In this document: positions 26,858 to 34,930 of the stretch, piece by piece | How positions within the stretch are numbered: the stretch's first letter is position 1 | Layout: each line of letters begins with the position of its first letter | Assembly: GCA_964657565.1 (NCBI GenBank) | Contig: CAZZVQ010000001.1 | Span: 1-64,000, forward strand | Direction: 5' to 3' | Origin: JAVVHH01 sp964657565 | Lineage (GTDB): Bacteria; Pseudomonadota; Alphaproteobacteria; Acetobacterales; Acetobacteraceae | DNA length: 64,000 nucleotides | Position numbers and translations under genes: made by a program | The notes under the pieces: model-generated | Seen by the model: the letters and a program-made list of their open reading frames with translations, nothing else | Told to the model about the DNA's origin: nothing | Databases searched by the model: none

Positions 26858-28147
26858 ATGCCTGGAGTTGGAATGACGGGGCCATCCGTTGGTAGTCAAG
26901 TTCGCGCCATCAGCGCGTCCCTGATCGGCAACGCGCTCGAGTGGTACGATTTTACAGTCTACGCGTTTCTTGCAGCCGTTATCGGAAGGCATTTTTTCCC
27001 AAGCACCGATGATACGGTGGTTCTGCTGTCCAGTTTTGCGGTATTCGGCGTCGGCTTCGTTGCCCGGCCACTCGGTGGCATCCTCATCGGCCTTCTCGGT
27101 GACCGCTTTGGCCGCAAGCCCGCACTTCTTTTTACGATCGTCATGATGGCGATGGGCACCGGCTTGATCGGGGTCCTTCCAAGCTACGCCTCCATCGGAA
27201 TCGCGGCCCCGATCCTTCTCGTTGGAGCAAGACTGCTGCAAGGCTTCTCTGCGGGTGGGGAATGGGGCAGCTCTGCTTCATTCCTGGTAGAGTGGGCGCC
27301 TCAAAATCGGCGCGGGCTCTACGGCAGCCTCCATCCAGCGAGCATCTTTCTCGGACAACTGTCCGGCTTGGGAACCACAGCAGTGCTGACCAGCGGCCTC
27401 GGGACGGCCGTCATGACAGACTGGGGCTGGCGTATTCCCTTCTTGATCGGCGCCTTTGTCGGGCCACTTGGCTTGCTCGTCCGACGTACCGTCGATGAAA
27501 CGCCGGCGTTCAAGCGTGCCGCGATGGAGGCCACAGCGGCTGACATGCCACGTCCCACGTCGATATGGCTCACGCTCGTGCACGCATTCTGTCTGGTCGC
27601 GGTCCAGTCAGTCGTTGTTTATACTTTCTTCTCTTACTTCCCAACCTTCATGCAAAAATACCTAGGCCTCACGGCAGATCAGGCACTGTGGTCGACAACG
27701 GCGGCTAATGCAGTCGTCATGGTGACATGCGTGCTCTCCGGCGCGGCTTCCGACAAGATCGGGCGTAAGCCTCTCATGATGGCGCACTGCATCGCTTTCC
27801 TCTTCCTGACCTACCCGTTGATTGCGCTTCTATTGCAGACCGGTGCGTCGATGACCGTCATCGTTCTCATACACATGACACTCGGCATCCTGACGGGATT
27901 GTTCCTCGGTTCGTTTCCTGCGGCGCTCGTCGAATTTTTTCCGACACGCCAACGATTGGCTGGCCTCGGCACCGCGTACAACTTGTCGTCGATGGTGTTC
28001 GGCGGGTTCGCCCCATTCGTCGCAACATGGGCGATCACCCAGACCGGCAGCCCGAGTGCGGTATCGGGCTATGTGATCTTCGGTGCCATCCTGTCGACGG
28101 TGGCAGTTTGGAGACTCAAGGAGACGGCACATACAGCATTGAGGTGA
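26858..28147 (+). CDS. MFS metabolite:H+ symporter (MHS family)
   Basis: 429 residues, 12 helices. ALEWYDFTVYAFLAAVIGRHFFP and RPLGGILIGLLGDRFGRKPAL are the classical MHS/ProP signature, followed by GGEWGSSASFLVEW. Family members import organic acids such as citrate, shikimate, alpha-ketoglutarate or phthalate. Like the preceding SDR gene it has a more A/T-rich codon use than its surroundings. The pair is probably one operon taking up and oxidising a hydroxy-acid; the substrate is not visible. Confidence 0.9.
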   Translation: MPGVGMTGPSVGSQVRAISASLIGNALEWYDFTVYAFLAAVIGRHFFPSTDDTVVLLSSFAVFGVGFVARPLGGILIGLLGDRFGRKPALLFTIVMMAMGTGLIGVLPSYASIGIAAPILLVGARLLQGFSAGGEWGSSASFLVEWAPQNRRGLYGSLHPASIFLGQLSGLGTTAVLTSGLGTAVMTDWGWRIPFLIGAFVGPLGLLVRRTVDETPAFKRAAMEATAADMPRPTSIWLTLVHAFCLVAVQSVVVYTFFSYFPTFMQKYLGLTADQALWSTTAANAVVMVTCVLSGAASDKIGRKPLMMAHCIAFLFLTYPLIALLLQTGASMTVIVLIHMTLGILTGLFLGSFPAALVEFFPTRQRLAGLGTAYNLSSMVFGGFAPFVATWAITQTGSPSAVSGYVIFGAILSTVAVWRLKETAHTALR

Positions 28148-28241
28148 CCCTCCTCACGCGCAATAGACAAGCTGTCGGCGGATCCATGCGTGATCATTGT
28201 CTTATCGCCTCCGAGGGCGGATGCATCCAAGGCCTGATTGA

Positions 28242-29426
28242 TCAATGGGTGTATGGCCGGTGAAGATTGCTGGCGGGGTTCAGCTCGACGCCGAAGCCGG
28301 GTTTGTCGAGCTGGGACAGCTTCATCCTGCCGTTCACGGGCATCGGCTCGTCCAGCAACAGCGGATGGAACGCGGGAATCACCTTGTCGGCCTTGGGGGC
28401 GCCCATGATGATCTCGGTGAACGGGCTGTTATGACGGGTGCAGGTGAAATGGTAGCTGTACACGCCGGACCCGTGCGGCACCATCAACGCCCCGTGCGCG
28501 TCGGCCAGGGCGGAGATCTTGATCAGCTCGGTGATGCCGCCGCACCAATTGACGTCGGGCTGAATGATGTCGCAGCAGCCCATCTCGAGCAGCATGCGGA
28601 AGCCCCAGCGCGTCGCCTCGTGCTCGCCGGCCGTGACCAGCATGCCGCGCGGGACGTTCTTGCGTAGCTGGGCATAGCCCCAATAGTCGTCGGGCGAGAG
28701 GCATTCCTCGACCCATTTCAGCCCGAACTCGTGCGCCTTGGTGGCCAGCCGGGTCGCGTAGTCGAGGTCGAGGCTCATCCAGCAGTCGAGCATGAGCCAG
28801 AAATCGTCGCCGACCCGGTTCCGCATCTCCTCGATCGACGCGAGCGCCTTCTTCATGCCCTCGTCGCCCTCCGCGGGGCCGTGCTGGAGCGCCATCTTGC
28901 CGCCGATGAAGCCGAGTTGCTTGGCGATGTCCGGGCGGGCGCCCGTGGCATAGAACACCAGCTCGTCGCGCACGGGGCCACCAAGCAGGGCATGGACGGG
29001 CTCCTGGCGCCACTTGCCGAGCAGGTCCCAGAGCGCCAGGTCGACGGCGGAGATCGCGTTCACCACGATGCCGCGCCGGCCATAGAACTGGGTCGCGAAA
29101 TACATCTGGTCCCACATCTTCTCGATCTCGGTGATCGGGCGGCCCTCGAGGAAGCGGGCGAGATGCTTTTCGACGATGAAGGCGCCGATCTCGCCCGCGG
29201 TGGTGATCGCGAAGCCGGTGGTGCCGTCATCGGCCTCGAGCTCGACCACGAGCGTGCCGAGCACGTTCAGGCCGAAACTTCGGCGGCTTTGCCGGTATTC
29301 CGGGTATTTCGCCATGGGCGTCGCGATGTGGTCGTCGATCCAGTGGCCGTCCGCCACGTCGTGATAGTCGCCGCCGCCGCCGCGCACCACGCTGGCGCGC
29401 ACGTGCTTTATCTTCGGGACACCCAT
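28242..29426 (-). CDS. rhmD: L-rhamnonate dehydratase (enolase superfamily)
   Basis: 394 residues. The N-terminus with WIDDHIATPMAKYPEYRQSRRSFGLNVLGTLVVELEADDG is very close to the RhmD family, which dehydrates L-rhamnonate to 2-keto-3-deoxy-L-rhamnonate. Enolase-superfamily metal ligands follow in WLMLDCWMSLD, VEECLSPDDY and VTAGEHEATRWG, and the catalytic His lies in MVPHGSGVYSYH. It is the third gene from the end of a minus-strand pathway and sits 18 bases after the dehydrogenase gene. Some members act on L-mannonate or L-lyxonate as well. Confidence 0.9.
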   Translation of the reverse strand: MGVPKIKHVRASVVRGGGGDYHDVADGHWIDDHIATPMAKYPEYRQSRRSFGLNVLGTLVVELEADDGTTGFAITTAGEIGAFIVEKHLARFLEGRPITEIEKMWDQMYFATQFYGRRGIVVNAISAVDLALWDLLGKWRQEPVHALLGGPVRDELVFYATGARPDIAKQLGFIGGKMALQHGPAEGDEGMKKALASIEEMRNRVGDDFWLMLDCWMSLDLDYATRLATKAHEFGLKWVEECLSPDDYWGYAQLRKNVPRGMLVTAGEHEATRWGFRMLLEMGCCDIIQPDVNWCGGITELIKISALADAHGALMVPHGSGVYSYHFTCTRHNSPFTEIIMGAPKADKVIPAFHPLLLDEPMPVNGRMKLSQLDKPGFGVELNPASNLHRPYTH

Positions 29427-29444
29427 GTCCTGTTCCTCCGCTAA

Positions 29445-30194
29445 TCAGTAAGTAGCCCGTCCGCCCGAGGCGTCGAAGACGGCCCCGGTGCTGAACGAGC
29501 ATTCGTCGCTCGCCAGCCAGCAGATCATGGCGGTGATCTCCTCGATCGCGCCGAAGCGGCCGATCGGGATCTTGGACAACATGAAGTCGATGTGCTGCTG
29601 CGACATCTGGTCGAAGATCGCGGTGCGGACTGCCGCGGGTGTCACGCAGTTCACCCTGATTTCGGTGTTCGCAAGCTCCTTGCCCAGCGACTTCGTGAAG
29701 CCGATGACGCCGGCCTTCGAGGCGCTGTAGGCGGAGGCATTCGGGTTGCCCTCCTTGCCGGCCACCGAGGCGATGTTGACGATCCGGCCGTAGCCGTTGT
29801 GCTCCAGGTGCGGCACCGCGGCCTGGTTGCAGTAGAACAGGCCGTTCAGATTGACGTTGATCACCTGCTGCCACTCGGCGACCGGGTAATCCTTGACCGG
29901 CAGGTTCGGCCCGGTGATGCCGGCGCTCGCCACCAGCACGTCGAGCTTCCCGCCCATCGCCGCCACGGTCTCGGCCATGCCGCGCGCGACCTGTCCGGGG
30001 TCCGATATGTCGAGCGCCTGGACGTGCGCGGCTTGCGTCTGCGAGCGCGCGTGTTCCAGCGCGTCCGGCTTCAGGTCCCACAGCGCCACCTTGGCGCCCT
30101 CCCGGGCGAGGCGGGCGGCCACCGCCAGCCCAATCCCCGAAGCCCCCCCGGTCACGATGGCACAGCGGTCCGTGAAGCGGCCGGCATAGGACAT
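29445..30194 (-). CDS. SDR dehydrogenase, probably 2-keto-3-deoxy-L-rhamnonate 4-dehydrogenase
   Basis: 249 residues from MSYAGRFTDRCAIVTGGASGIG. TGGASGIG, the LVASAGITG segment, Ser in NIASVAGKEG and YSASKAG are present. In the non-phosphorylated L-rhamnose route (LRA5 of Sphingomonas) an SDR oxidises 2-keto-3-deoxy-L-rhamnonate to the 2,4-diketo acid with NAD+. The dehydratase downstream and the diketo-acid hydrolase upstream (two bases away) support exactly that role. By sequence alone it could be a generic FabG-like enzyme; context carries the assignment. Confidence 0.8.
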   Translation of the reverse strand: MSYAGRFTDRCAIVTGGASGIGLAVAARLAREGAKVALWDLKPDALEHARSQTQAAHVQALDISDPGQVARGMAETVAAMGGKLDVLVASAGITGPNLPVKDYPVAEWQQVINVNLNGLFYCNQAAVPHLEHNGYGRIVNIASVAGKEGNPNASAYSASKAGVIGFTKSLGKELANTEIRVNCVTPAAVRTAIFDQMSQQHIDFMLSKIPIGRFGAIEEITAMICWLASDECSFSTGAVFDASGGRATY

Positions 30195-30196
30195 GC

Positions 30197-31060
30197 TCAC
30201 GCTTCCCCTACTTGGTGCCATGCGACGACGGATTGACGTTGCTCGCCCAGACCGGCGATCCCGAGCGTCATCACGTCACCGGGTGCGAGATAGATCGGGG
30301 TCGGCTTCTTGCCCATGCCGACGCCCGGGGGCGTTCCGGTGGTGATGACGTCGCCGGGCAGCAAGGTCATGAACCGGCTGACGTAGCTGACGATGTGGGC
30401 GACGCCGAAGATCATCGTCTGCGTGGTGCCGGTCTGCATGCGCGCGCCGTTCAGGTCGAGCCACATATCGAGCGCCTGCGGGTCTGGGACCTCGTCCTTG
30501 GTCACGAGCCAGGGGCCGACCGGGCCGAACGTGTCGCAGCCCTTGCCCTTGTCCCAGGTGCCACCGCGCTCGATCTGGTATTCGCGCTCGCTCACGTCGT
30601 TGACCAGGCAGTAGCCCGCAACATGGTCCAGCGCCGCCGCTTCGTCGACATAGGCGGCACGGCTGCCGATGACGATGCCGAGTTCCACCTCCCAGTCGCT
30701 CTTGACCGAACCCTGGGGCAGCATGACCGGGTCGTTCGGCCCGGAGAGCGAGGTGGTGGCCTTCATGAACACGATGGGCTCGGCGGGGATGGGCAGGTTC
30801 GATTCGGCCGCGTGGTCGGCGTAGTTCAAGCCGATCGCGATGAACTTGCCGATGCCGGCGAGGGGGACGCCGAGCCTCGGCGCGCCGTCCACTGCCGGCA
30901 GGGACGCCGGGTCGATGGCTGCCACACGGGCCAAGGCTGCCGGGGCGAGACTGTTGGGGCCAATGTCATCGAGATGGGCGGACAGATCGCGCAGTTGACC
31001 GGCCGCGTCGAGCAGCCCCGGGCGTTCCTGACCGGGCTCGCCATATCGCAGTAGTTTCAT
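30197..31060 (-). CDS. Fumarylacetoacetate hydrolase-family protein, probably 2,4-diketo-3-deoxy-L-rhamnonate/fuconate hydrolase
   Basis: 287 residues from MKLLRYGEPGQERPGLLD, the standard beginning for this subgroup. FAH metal and active-site motifs are visible: IGLNYADHAAES, PIVFMKATTSLSGPND, DWEVELGIVIG with its Glu pair, and DVITTGTPPGVGMG. In the LRA6 step the enzyme cleaves 2,4-diketo-3-deoxy-L-rhamnonate to pyruvate and L-lactate. It is located between the transporter and SDR genes of the same operon. Activity on acylpyruvates is an alternative. Confidence 0.85.
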   Translation of the reverse strand: MKLLRYGEPGQERPGLLDAAGQLRDLSAHLDDIGPNSLAPAALARVAAIDPASLPAVDGAPRLGVPLAGIGKFIAIGLNYADHAAESNLPIPAEPIVFMKATTSLSGPNDPVMLPQGSVKSDWEVELGIVIGSRAAYVDEAAALDHVAGYCLVNDVSEREYQIERGGTWDKGKGCDTFGPVGPWLVTKDEVPDPQALDMWLDLNGARMQTGTTQTMIFGVAHIVSYVSRFMTLLPGDVITTGTPPGVGMGKKPTPIYLAPGDVMTLGIAGLGEQRQSVVAWHQVGEA

Positions 31061-31085
31061 TCGAGTGTCTTTCTTGGTTGGGGAA

Positions 31086-32396
31086 TTATCGCGCAGGGAG
31101 CGCGGCGGGTGCGCGGGTGCGCCCGGCCAGCGCCAGGCACAGCGCGGCGCCCAGCACGGTCGTGCCCGCCAGGACATAGAGCCCGGCCTGGGTGGAGCCG
31201 AAGCTGCCATCGGCCCATGCCTTCACGTTCGGCGCAAAGAACCCACCCAGGGCGCCGAGTGCATTGATCATTGCAATACCACCCGCTGCGGCAATGCCGC
31301 CCAGGTAGCTGGTGGGGAAGGTCCAAAACAAGGGCTGCACGGCGATGAACCCGGCCGCGGCGAAGCAGAGCGCGACCATGGCGACGGCCGGGCTGCTGCC
31401 GGCCGAGACGGCGATCCCGATGCCGGACACGAGGAGGGTAGCGGCGGCGATCAGGCCGTGGGTGCCATGGCGGTCGGCGAAGCGAGGCAGGGCGAAGGCC
31501 GCTAGCAAGGCGCAGACCCAAGGGATTGCCGTGATCAGGCCGACTTGGAAGCCGACGCTCTTGCCCAGCAGCCCCGCAACCTGGGACGGGAGATAAAACA
31601 CCACCCCATACACGCTCATCTGGATCAGGAAGTAGACTGCAACGAACAGCCAGATCATCGGCATCCCGAGCACCGCCCAGACCGAGACAGGCCCGTGCGT
31701 CGTCTTCGCCGCGTTTTCGCTGGCGAGCGCGCGGATCAGGGCAGCCTTCTCCGCCGGGGGCAGCCATTTCGCGTCGGCAGGACGGTCATCGAGGTAGAAC
31801 AGCGCCCATACACCCACGGCCGATGCCAGCAGACCTTCCACCAGGAACATCCACTGCCATCCGTGCAAGCCGGAGTGGCCATCGAAATCCAGCAGCAGGC
31901 CGGAAAGCGGGCCGCCGAATATGAACGCGAGAGGCGCCCCGAAATAGAACAGCCCCAGGATTTGGCCCCGCGTGTGCTGCGGGAACCAGTATGTCAGGAA
32001 CAGGATGACCCCCGGGAAGAACCCCGCTTCAGCCGCGCCGAGCAGCACGCGCAGCAGGTAGAACGACGTCTCGCCGGTCGCGAACATCATGGCCGCTGAG
32101 ATCAAGCCCCAGGTGATCATGATCCGTCCCATCCAGAGCCGTGCGCCGACCCGGTGCATGATCAGGTTGCTCGGTACTTCAAGCGCGGCATACGCCAGGA
32201 AGAATAGGCCCGCCCCGAAGGCATAGGCGGCGTTCGACACTCCGGTCGAAACCTGGAAAGCCTGCTTCGCGAAACCGATATTGGCGCGATCAAGGAAGGA
32301 AAGAATGTACATAAGCAGCAAGAAGGGAACGAGCCGCCTTCGCGCGAGTATGAAAGCGCGCCGCAACGCCGTGGCGTCGACGTCAATTTGGTCCAT
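31086..32396 (-). CDS. MFS transporter of the anion:cation symporter (ACS) family
   Basis: 436 residues from MDQIDVDATALRRAF, with 12 helices. The helix 1 segment YILSFLDRANIGFAKQAF and helix 5 PGVILFLTYWFP define the ACS family that imports hexonates, glucarate, phthalate and other sugar acids. As first gene of the rhamnonate operon it is the likely L-rhamnonate (or related aldonate) importer. Its promoter lies in the 85-base space shared with the divergent IclR regulator. Confidence 0.88.
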   Translation of the reverse strand: MDQIDVDATALRRAFILARRRLVPFLLLMYILSFLDRANIGFAKQAFQVSTGVSNAAYAFGAGLFFLAYAALEVPSNLIMHRVGARLWMGRIMITWGLISAAMMFATGETSFYLLRVLLGAAEAGFFPGVILFLTYWFPQHTRGQILGLFYFGAPLAFIFGGPLSGLLLDFDGHSGLHGWQWMFLVEGLLASAVGVWALFYLDDRPADAKWLPPAEKAALIRALASENAAKTTHGPVSVWAVLGMPMIWLFVAVYFLIQMSVYGVVFYLPSQVAGLLGKSVGFQVGLITAIPWVCALLAAFALPRFADRHGTHGLIAAATLLVSGIGIAVSAGSSPAVAMVALCFAAAGFIAVQPLFWTFPTSYLGGIAAAGGIAMINALGALGGFFAPNVKAWADGSFGSTQAGLYVLAGTTVLGAALCLALAGRTRAPAALPAR

Positions 32397-32434
32397 TTCT
32401 GCCTCCCCGCGTATCGGACTATTCAGCCCGAGTA

Positions 32435-32471
32435 ATCCCATATATTGGGATCGTGTTTTCATATTTGGGAT
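32435..32471. promoter_or_regulatory. IclR operator: palindrome plus extra half-site
   Basis: ATCCCATATATTGGGAT (32435-32451) is a perfect 6-base palindrome around TATAT. A further half-site TTTGGGAT (32464-32471) follows in the same orientation as the right arm, 20 bases downstream. The array lies between the divergent IclR gene (11 bases from its GTG) and the sugar-acid importer, the usual place for IclR tetramer binding. Confidence 0.75.
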
Positions 32472-32481
32472 TAAAAGGTAA

Positions 32482-33309
32482 GTGAACCGAAAGAGTCAAT
32501 CCGCTGAGGCCCGTTTTGATGCGGCAAAAAGGCGGACTGAAGCTGGCACGGAGCAACCCGTCACGGCATCGGGAAGCCAAACCCTGCTTCGCGGCCTGGA
32601 CCTGCTGGAAGCCGTGGCAGCAGGTACGCTCGAGCTTGGGGACCTCTCAGCCACGCTGGGCCTCAGCAGAAGCACGACGCACCGGCTCGCGTCGACGCTC
32701 GTCGATCGCCGCTATCTAAAATTCGTGCCCAAGGAAGGCTACAGCCTCGGACCGAAATTGCTCGACCTCGGGTTTCGAGCACAGAAGGCTTTGCCTATCC
32801 CGCGGATCGCGCGCCCGTTCCTGGAGCGTCTGTCGGAGGCGTGCGAGGATACGATCCACCTTGGTGTGTTGGATGGCGGGTGGGCGCTGTATCTCGACAA
32901 GATTCCAGGCAAACGGCGCATCGAGATCAGCTCCCGCGTGGGGGAGCGCCATCCCATATGCTCCACCGGCCTGGGAAAGGCGTTGATCTTGGGCATGGAC
33001 GAGGCAAGCTGGCGGACATACTACGATGCTGCCCCGAACCGGCCGGCCCATCGGGAAAATCCCACTCAATGGCTGACGGAGATGCAAGCCTATGCGCAAA
33101 AGGGGGTCGCCTACGACCTGGAGGAAAACGAGCCGCAAATCCGTTGCGTAGCGGCGCCCATTCGCAATGCGGCTGGGGAAATCGTCGCTGCCTTCAGTGT
33201 ATCGAGCATGGTTCGATTCATGGACGAGAAGCGGATGGAGGCCTTGGCGGATGATGTTCGGCGCGTCGCAGCGATGATCAGCCAGGAACTAGGGTGGGCA
33301 ACGATGTGA
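32482..33309 (+). CDS. IclR-family transcriptional regulator
   Basis: 275 residues from GTG, with AAAGG a few bases upstream. After a polar N-terminal extension, the winged helix reads QTLLRGLDLLEAVAAGTLELGDLSATLGLSRSTTHRLASTLVDRRYL. The effector domain shows PICSTGLGKALILGM and the closing AAFSVSSMVRFM. Divergent from the rhamnonate operon with a palindromic operator between, it is most simply the sensor of L-rhamnonate or its diketo breakdown product. Confidence 0.9.
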   Translation: MNRKSQSAEARFDAAKRRTEAGTEQPVTASGSQTLLRGLDLLEAVAAGTLELGDLSATLGLSRSTTHRLASTLVDRRYLKFVPKEGYSLGPKLLDLGFRAQKALPIPRIARPFLERLSEACEDTIHLGVLDGGWALYLDKIPGKRRIEISSRVGERHPICSTGLGKALILGMDEASWRTYYDAAPNRPAHRENPTQWLTEMQAYAQKGVAYDLEENEPQIRCVAAPIRNAAGEIVAAFSVSSMVRFMDEKRMEALADDVRRVAAMISQELGWATM

Positions 33310-33451
33310 TGGGAGTTGACGATGTCCGGGCGGCGTCCGTTTGACGCGAGTTCTCATCGATCTTGATCTGATCGCTGGCGACACCGTCGGCGACATAGAG
33401 GCAGCCGTCGCTGTCACCCGTGACCGTGACGGCTGCGGTGATGCTGCCACC

Positions 33452-33571
33452 CACTCTGAGGACCTCATCGCGTCCCAGCTCACCGTCAGCCGACAACCGG
33501 TGATGGATAGCATGCGCCGCCTGGCGATCGAGGGCCACGTCACGCCGGATCGGTCTACTGCGTCGAGCTAA
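33452..33571 (+). pseudogene. GntR-type HTH remnant
   Basis: The frame contains SEDLIASQLTVSRQPVMDSM followed by RRLAIEGHV, the turn and recognition helix of a GntR/FadR-type regulator (compare the LGVSRTPVREALRRLEAEG pattern). Nothing recognisable precedes it, and it stops after ten more residues, so it lacks the effector domain. It lies between the IclR gene and the methylcitrate synthase gene and overlaps the latter's stop codon. Confidence 0.5.
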
Positions 33572-34740
33572 AACGTCGGACGACGAACGTGGCCCCGTGC
33601 CTCGAGAGGCACGAACATCTTGTTTTCAGGACCGACATAATTCGCCGCTGGTCGGATCAGCTTGTTGTCGACCCGCTGCTCAATGACGTGCGCGCCCCAT
33701 CCGCTGGTCCGACTGATGACGAAGATCGGCGTGAACATCGCCGTCGGAATGCGCATCTGGCTGTACGCGACAGCGCTGAACCAGTCGAAGTTCGCAAACA
33801 TGCGTTTCGACTCCCACATCACCTTCTCGATCCCGTCCGCAACGGCGTAACCCAAGCTATCCCCATTCCGGTCGGAAAGCTGTCTGGCGACCCGCTTGAT
33901 GACGGCATTGCGTGGATCGGCAACTGTGTACACCGCGTGTCCGAACCCGATAATGACCTCTTTGTTCGCGATCCGACGGCTGATGTCAGCCTCCGCCTCT
34001 TCCGGGCTCGCATAACGCTGTTGGATTTCGAGCGCGGCCTCATTGGCGCCACCATGCTTCGGCCCGCGCAACGCACCGATCCCGGCGACGATCGCGGAGA
34101 ACATGTCTGCCCCCGTGCCGGCCACGACGCGCGCCGCGAACGTGCTCGCGTTGAACTCGTGCTCGGCATACAGCACCAGGCTCGTATGCATCGCCCGCTC
34201 CCACTCCGCTGGCGATGCGACACCGTGCAATAGATGCAGGAAGTGCCCGCCGATGCTGTCGTCGTCCGTCTCGAGTTCGATCCGGCGCCCGTTATGCGAC
34301 CAATGATACCAGTAGAGTAGGATCGACGCGCCGCACGCCATGATGCGGTCGACGATGTCGCGCGCACCGGCCGGGCTGTGATCTTCCCGCTCGGGCAGCG
34401 CGCATCCCAGGGCCGATATCCCCGTGCGCATGACGTCCATGGGGTGCGTCGCGGCAGGCAGAGCTTCGAGTATCGCGCGTACCGCGATTGGGAGCCCGCG
34501 CAGAGCGCGCAGCTTGGCTTTGTAGCTTGCGAGTTGCGGCCCGGTCGGCAACGCGCCATGCACGAGCAGAAATGCGATCTCCTCGAACTCGCACTGCTCG
34601 GCGATGTCGAGGATATCGTAGCCACGATAATGCAGGTCGTTGCCGGTGTGTCCAACCGTGCACAGTGCCGTATTTCCTGCTGCAACGCCCGCGAGCGCAA
34701 CACCCTTCTTCGCCTTCGGTGCAGTCTGCAATTCCGACAT
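33568..34740 (-). CDS. prpC: 2-methylcitrate synthase
   Basis: 390 residues. It condenses propionyl-CoA with oxaloacetate to 2-methylcitrate, the entry step of propionate catabolism. The N-terminus KKGVALAGVAAGNTALCTVGHTGNDLHYRGYDILD is the short PrpC form without the zinc-ribbon extension of hexameric citrate synthases. Catalytic His and Asp regions appear in GPKHGGANEAAL, GFGHAVYTVADPRN and SRTSGWGAHVIEQR. prpB and prpD are not in the window. The divergent regulator and promoter motifs indicate propionyl-CoA-dependent control. A normal citrate synthase side-activity is possible. Confidence 0.93.
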   Translation of the reverse strand: MSELQTAPKAKKGVALAGVAAGNTALCTVGHTGNDLHYRGYDILDIAEQCEFEEIAFLLVHGALPTGPQLASYKAKLRALRGLPIAVRAILEALPAATHPMDVMRTGISALGCALPEREDHSPAGARDIVDRIMACGASILLYWYHWSHNGRRIELETDDDSIGGHFLHLLHGVASPAEWERAMHTSLVLYAEHEFNASTFAARVVAGTGADMFSAIVAGIGALRGPKHGGANEAALEIQQRYASPEEAEADISRRIANKEVIIGFGHAVYTVADPRNAVIKRVARQLSDRNGDSLGYAVADGIEKVMWESKRMFANFDWFSAVAYSQMRIPTAMFTPIFVISRTSGWGAHVIEQRVDNKLIRPAANYVGPENKMFVPLEARGHVRRPTF

Positions 34741-34763
34741 CGCTTGTCCTCCCTCTTGTTGAA

Positions 34764-34814
34764 TCAGAACAGTCCCGGCAACCCCTGCTTGACGGTGCCG
34801 TCGTGCAGCTGCAT
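34764..34814 (-). other. Short 16-residue frame in the prpC leader
   Basis: ATG-initiated, it reads MQLHDGTVKQGLPGLF and stops 23 bases before prpC. It could be a leader peptide in the prpC 5' UTR or the tail of a lost upstream gene. There is no independent evidence of translation. Confidence 0.2.
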
Positions 34815-34833
34815 CGCTGGCCTCTCAATACCC

Positions 34834-34848
34834 TCGCAAAGATTGCGA
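34834..34848. promoter_or_regulatory. Palindrome in the prpC-prpR promoter region
   Basis: TCGCAA-AGA-TTGCGA is a perfect 6-base inverted repeat with a 3-base spacer, about 94 bases upstream of prpC and 83 bases upstream of the divergent regulator. RamB/PrpR regulators of this family are known to bind TTTGCAAA-like sequences, so this is the best operator candidate. A closely similar palindrome lies upstream of pmoC. Confidence 0.65.
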
Positions 34849-34906
34849 ATTCCGAGCCATACGAGAACTGCCGGAGCGGCAGAATGGTGTTAGGAAGGCC
34901 AGGAGG

Positions 34907-34923
34907 TTTGCGAAGTTTGCGAA
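34907..34923. promoter_or_regulatory. Tandem TTTGCGAA boxes before prpR
   Basis: Two identical TTTGCGAA octamers at 34907 and 34916 are spaced nine bases apart and end seven bases before the regulator's ATG. They resemble the half-site of the nearby palindrome and the TTTGCAAA motif of RamB/PrpR proteins. Binding here would block translation or transcription start, consistent with autoregulation. Confidence 0.6.
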
Positions 34924-34930
34924 GGCGATC

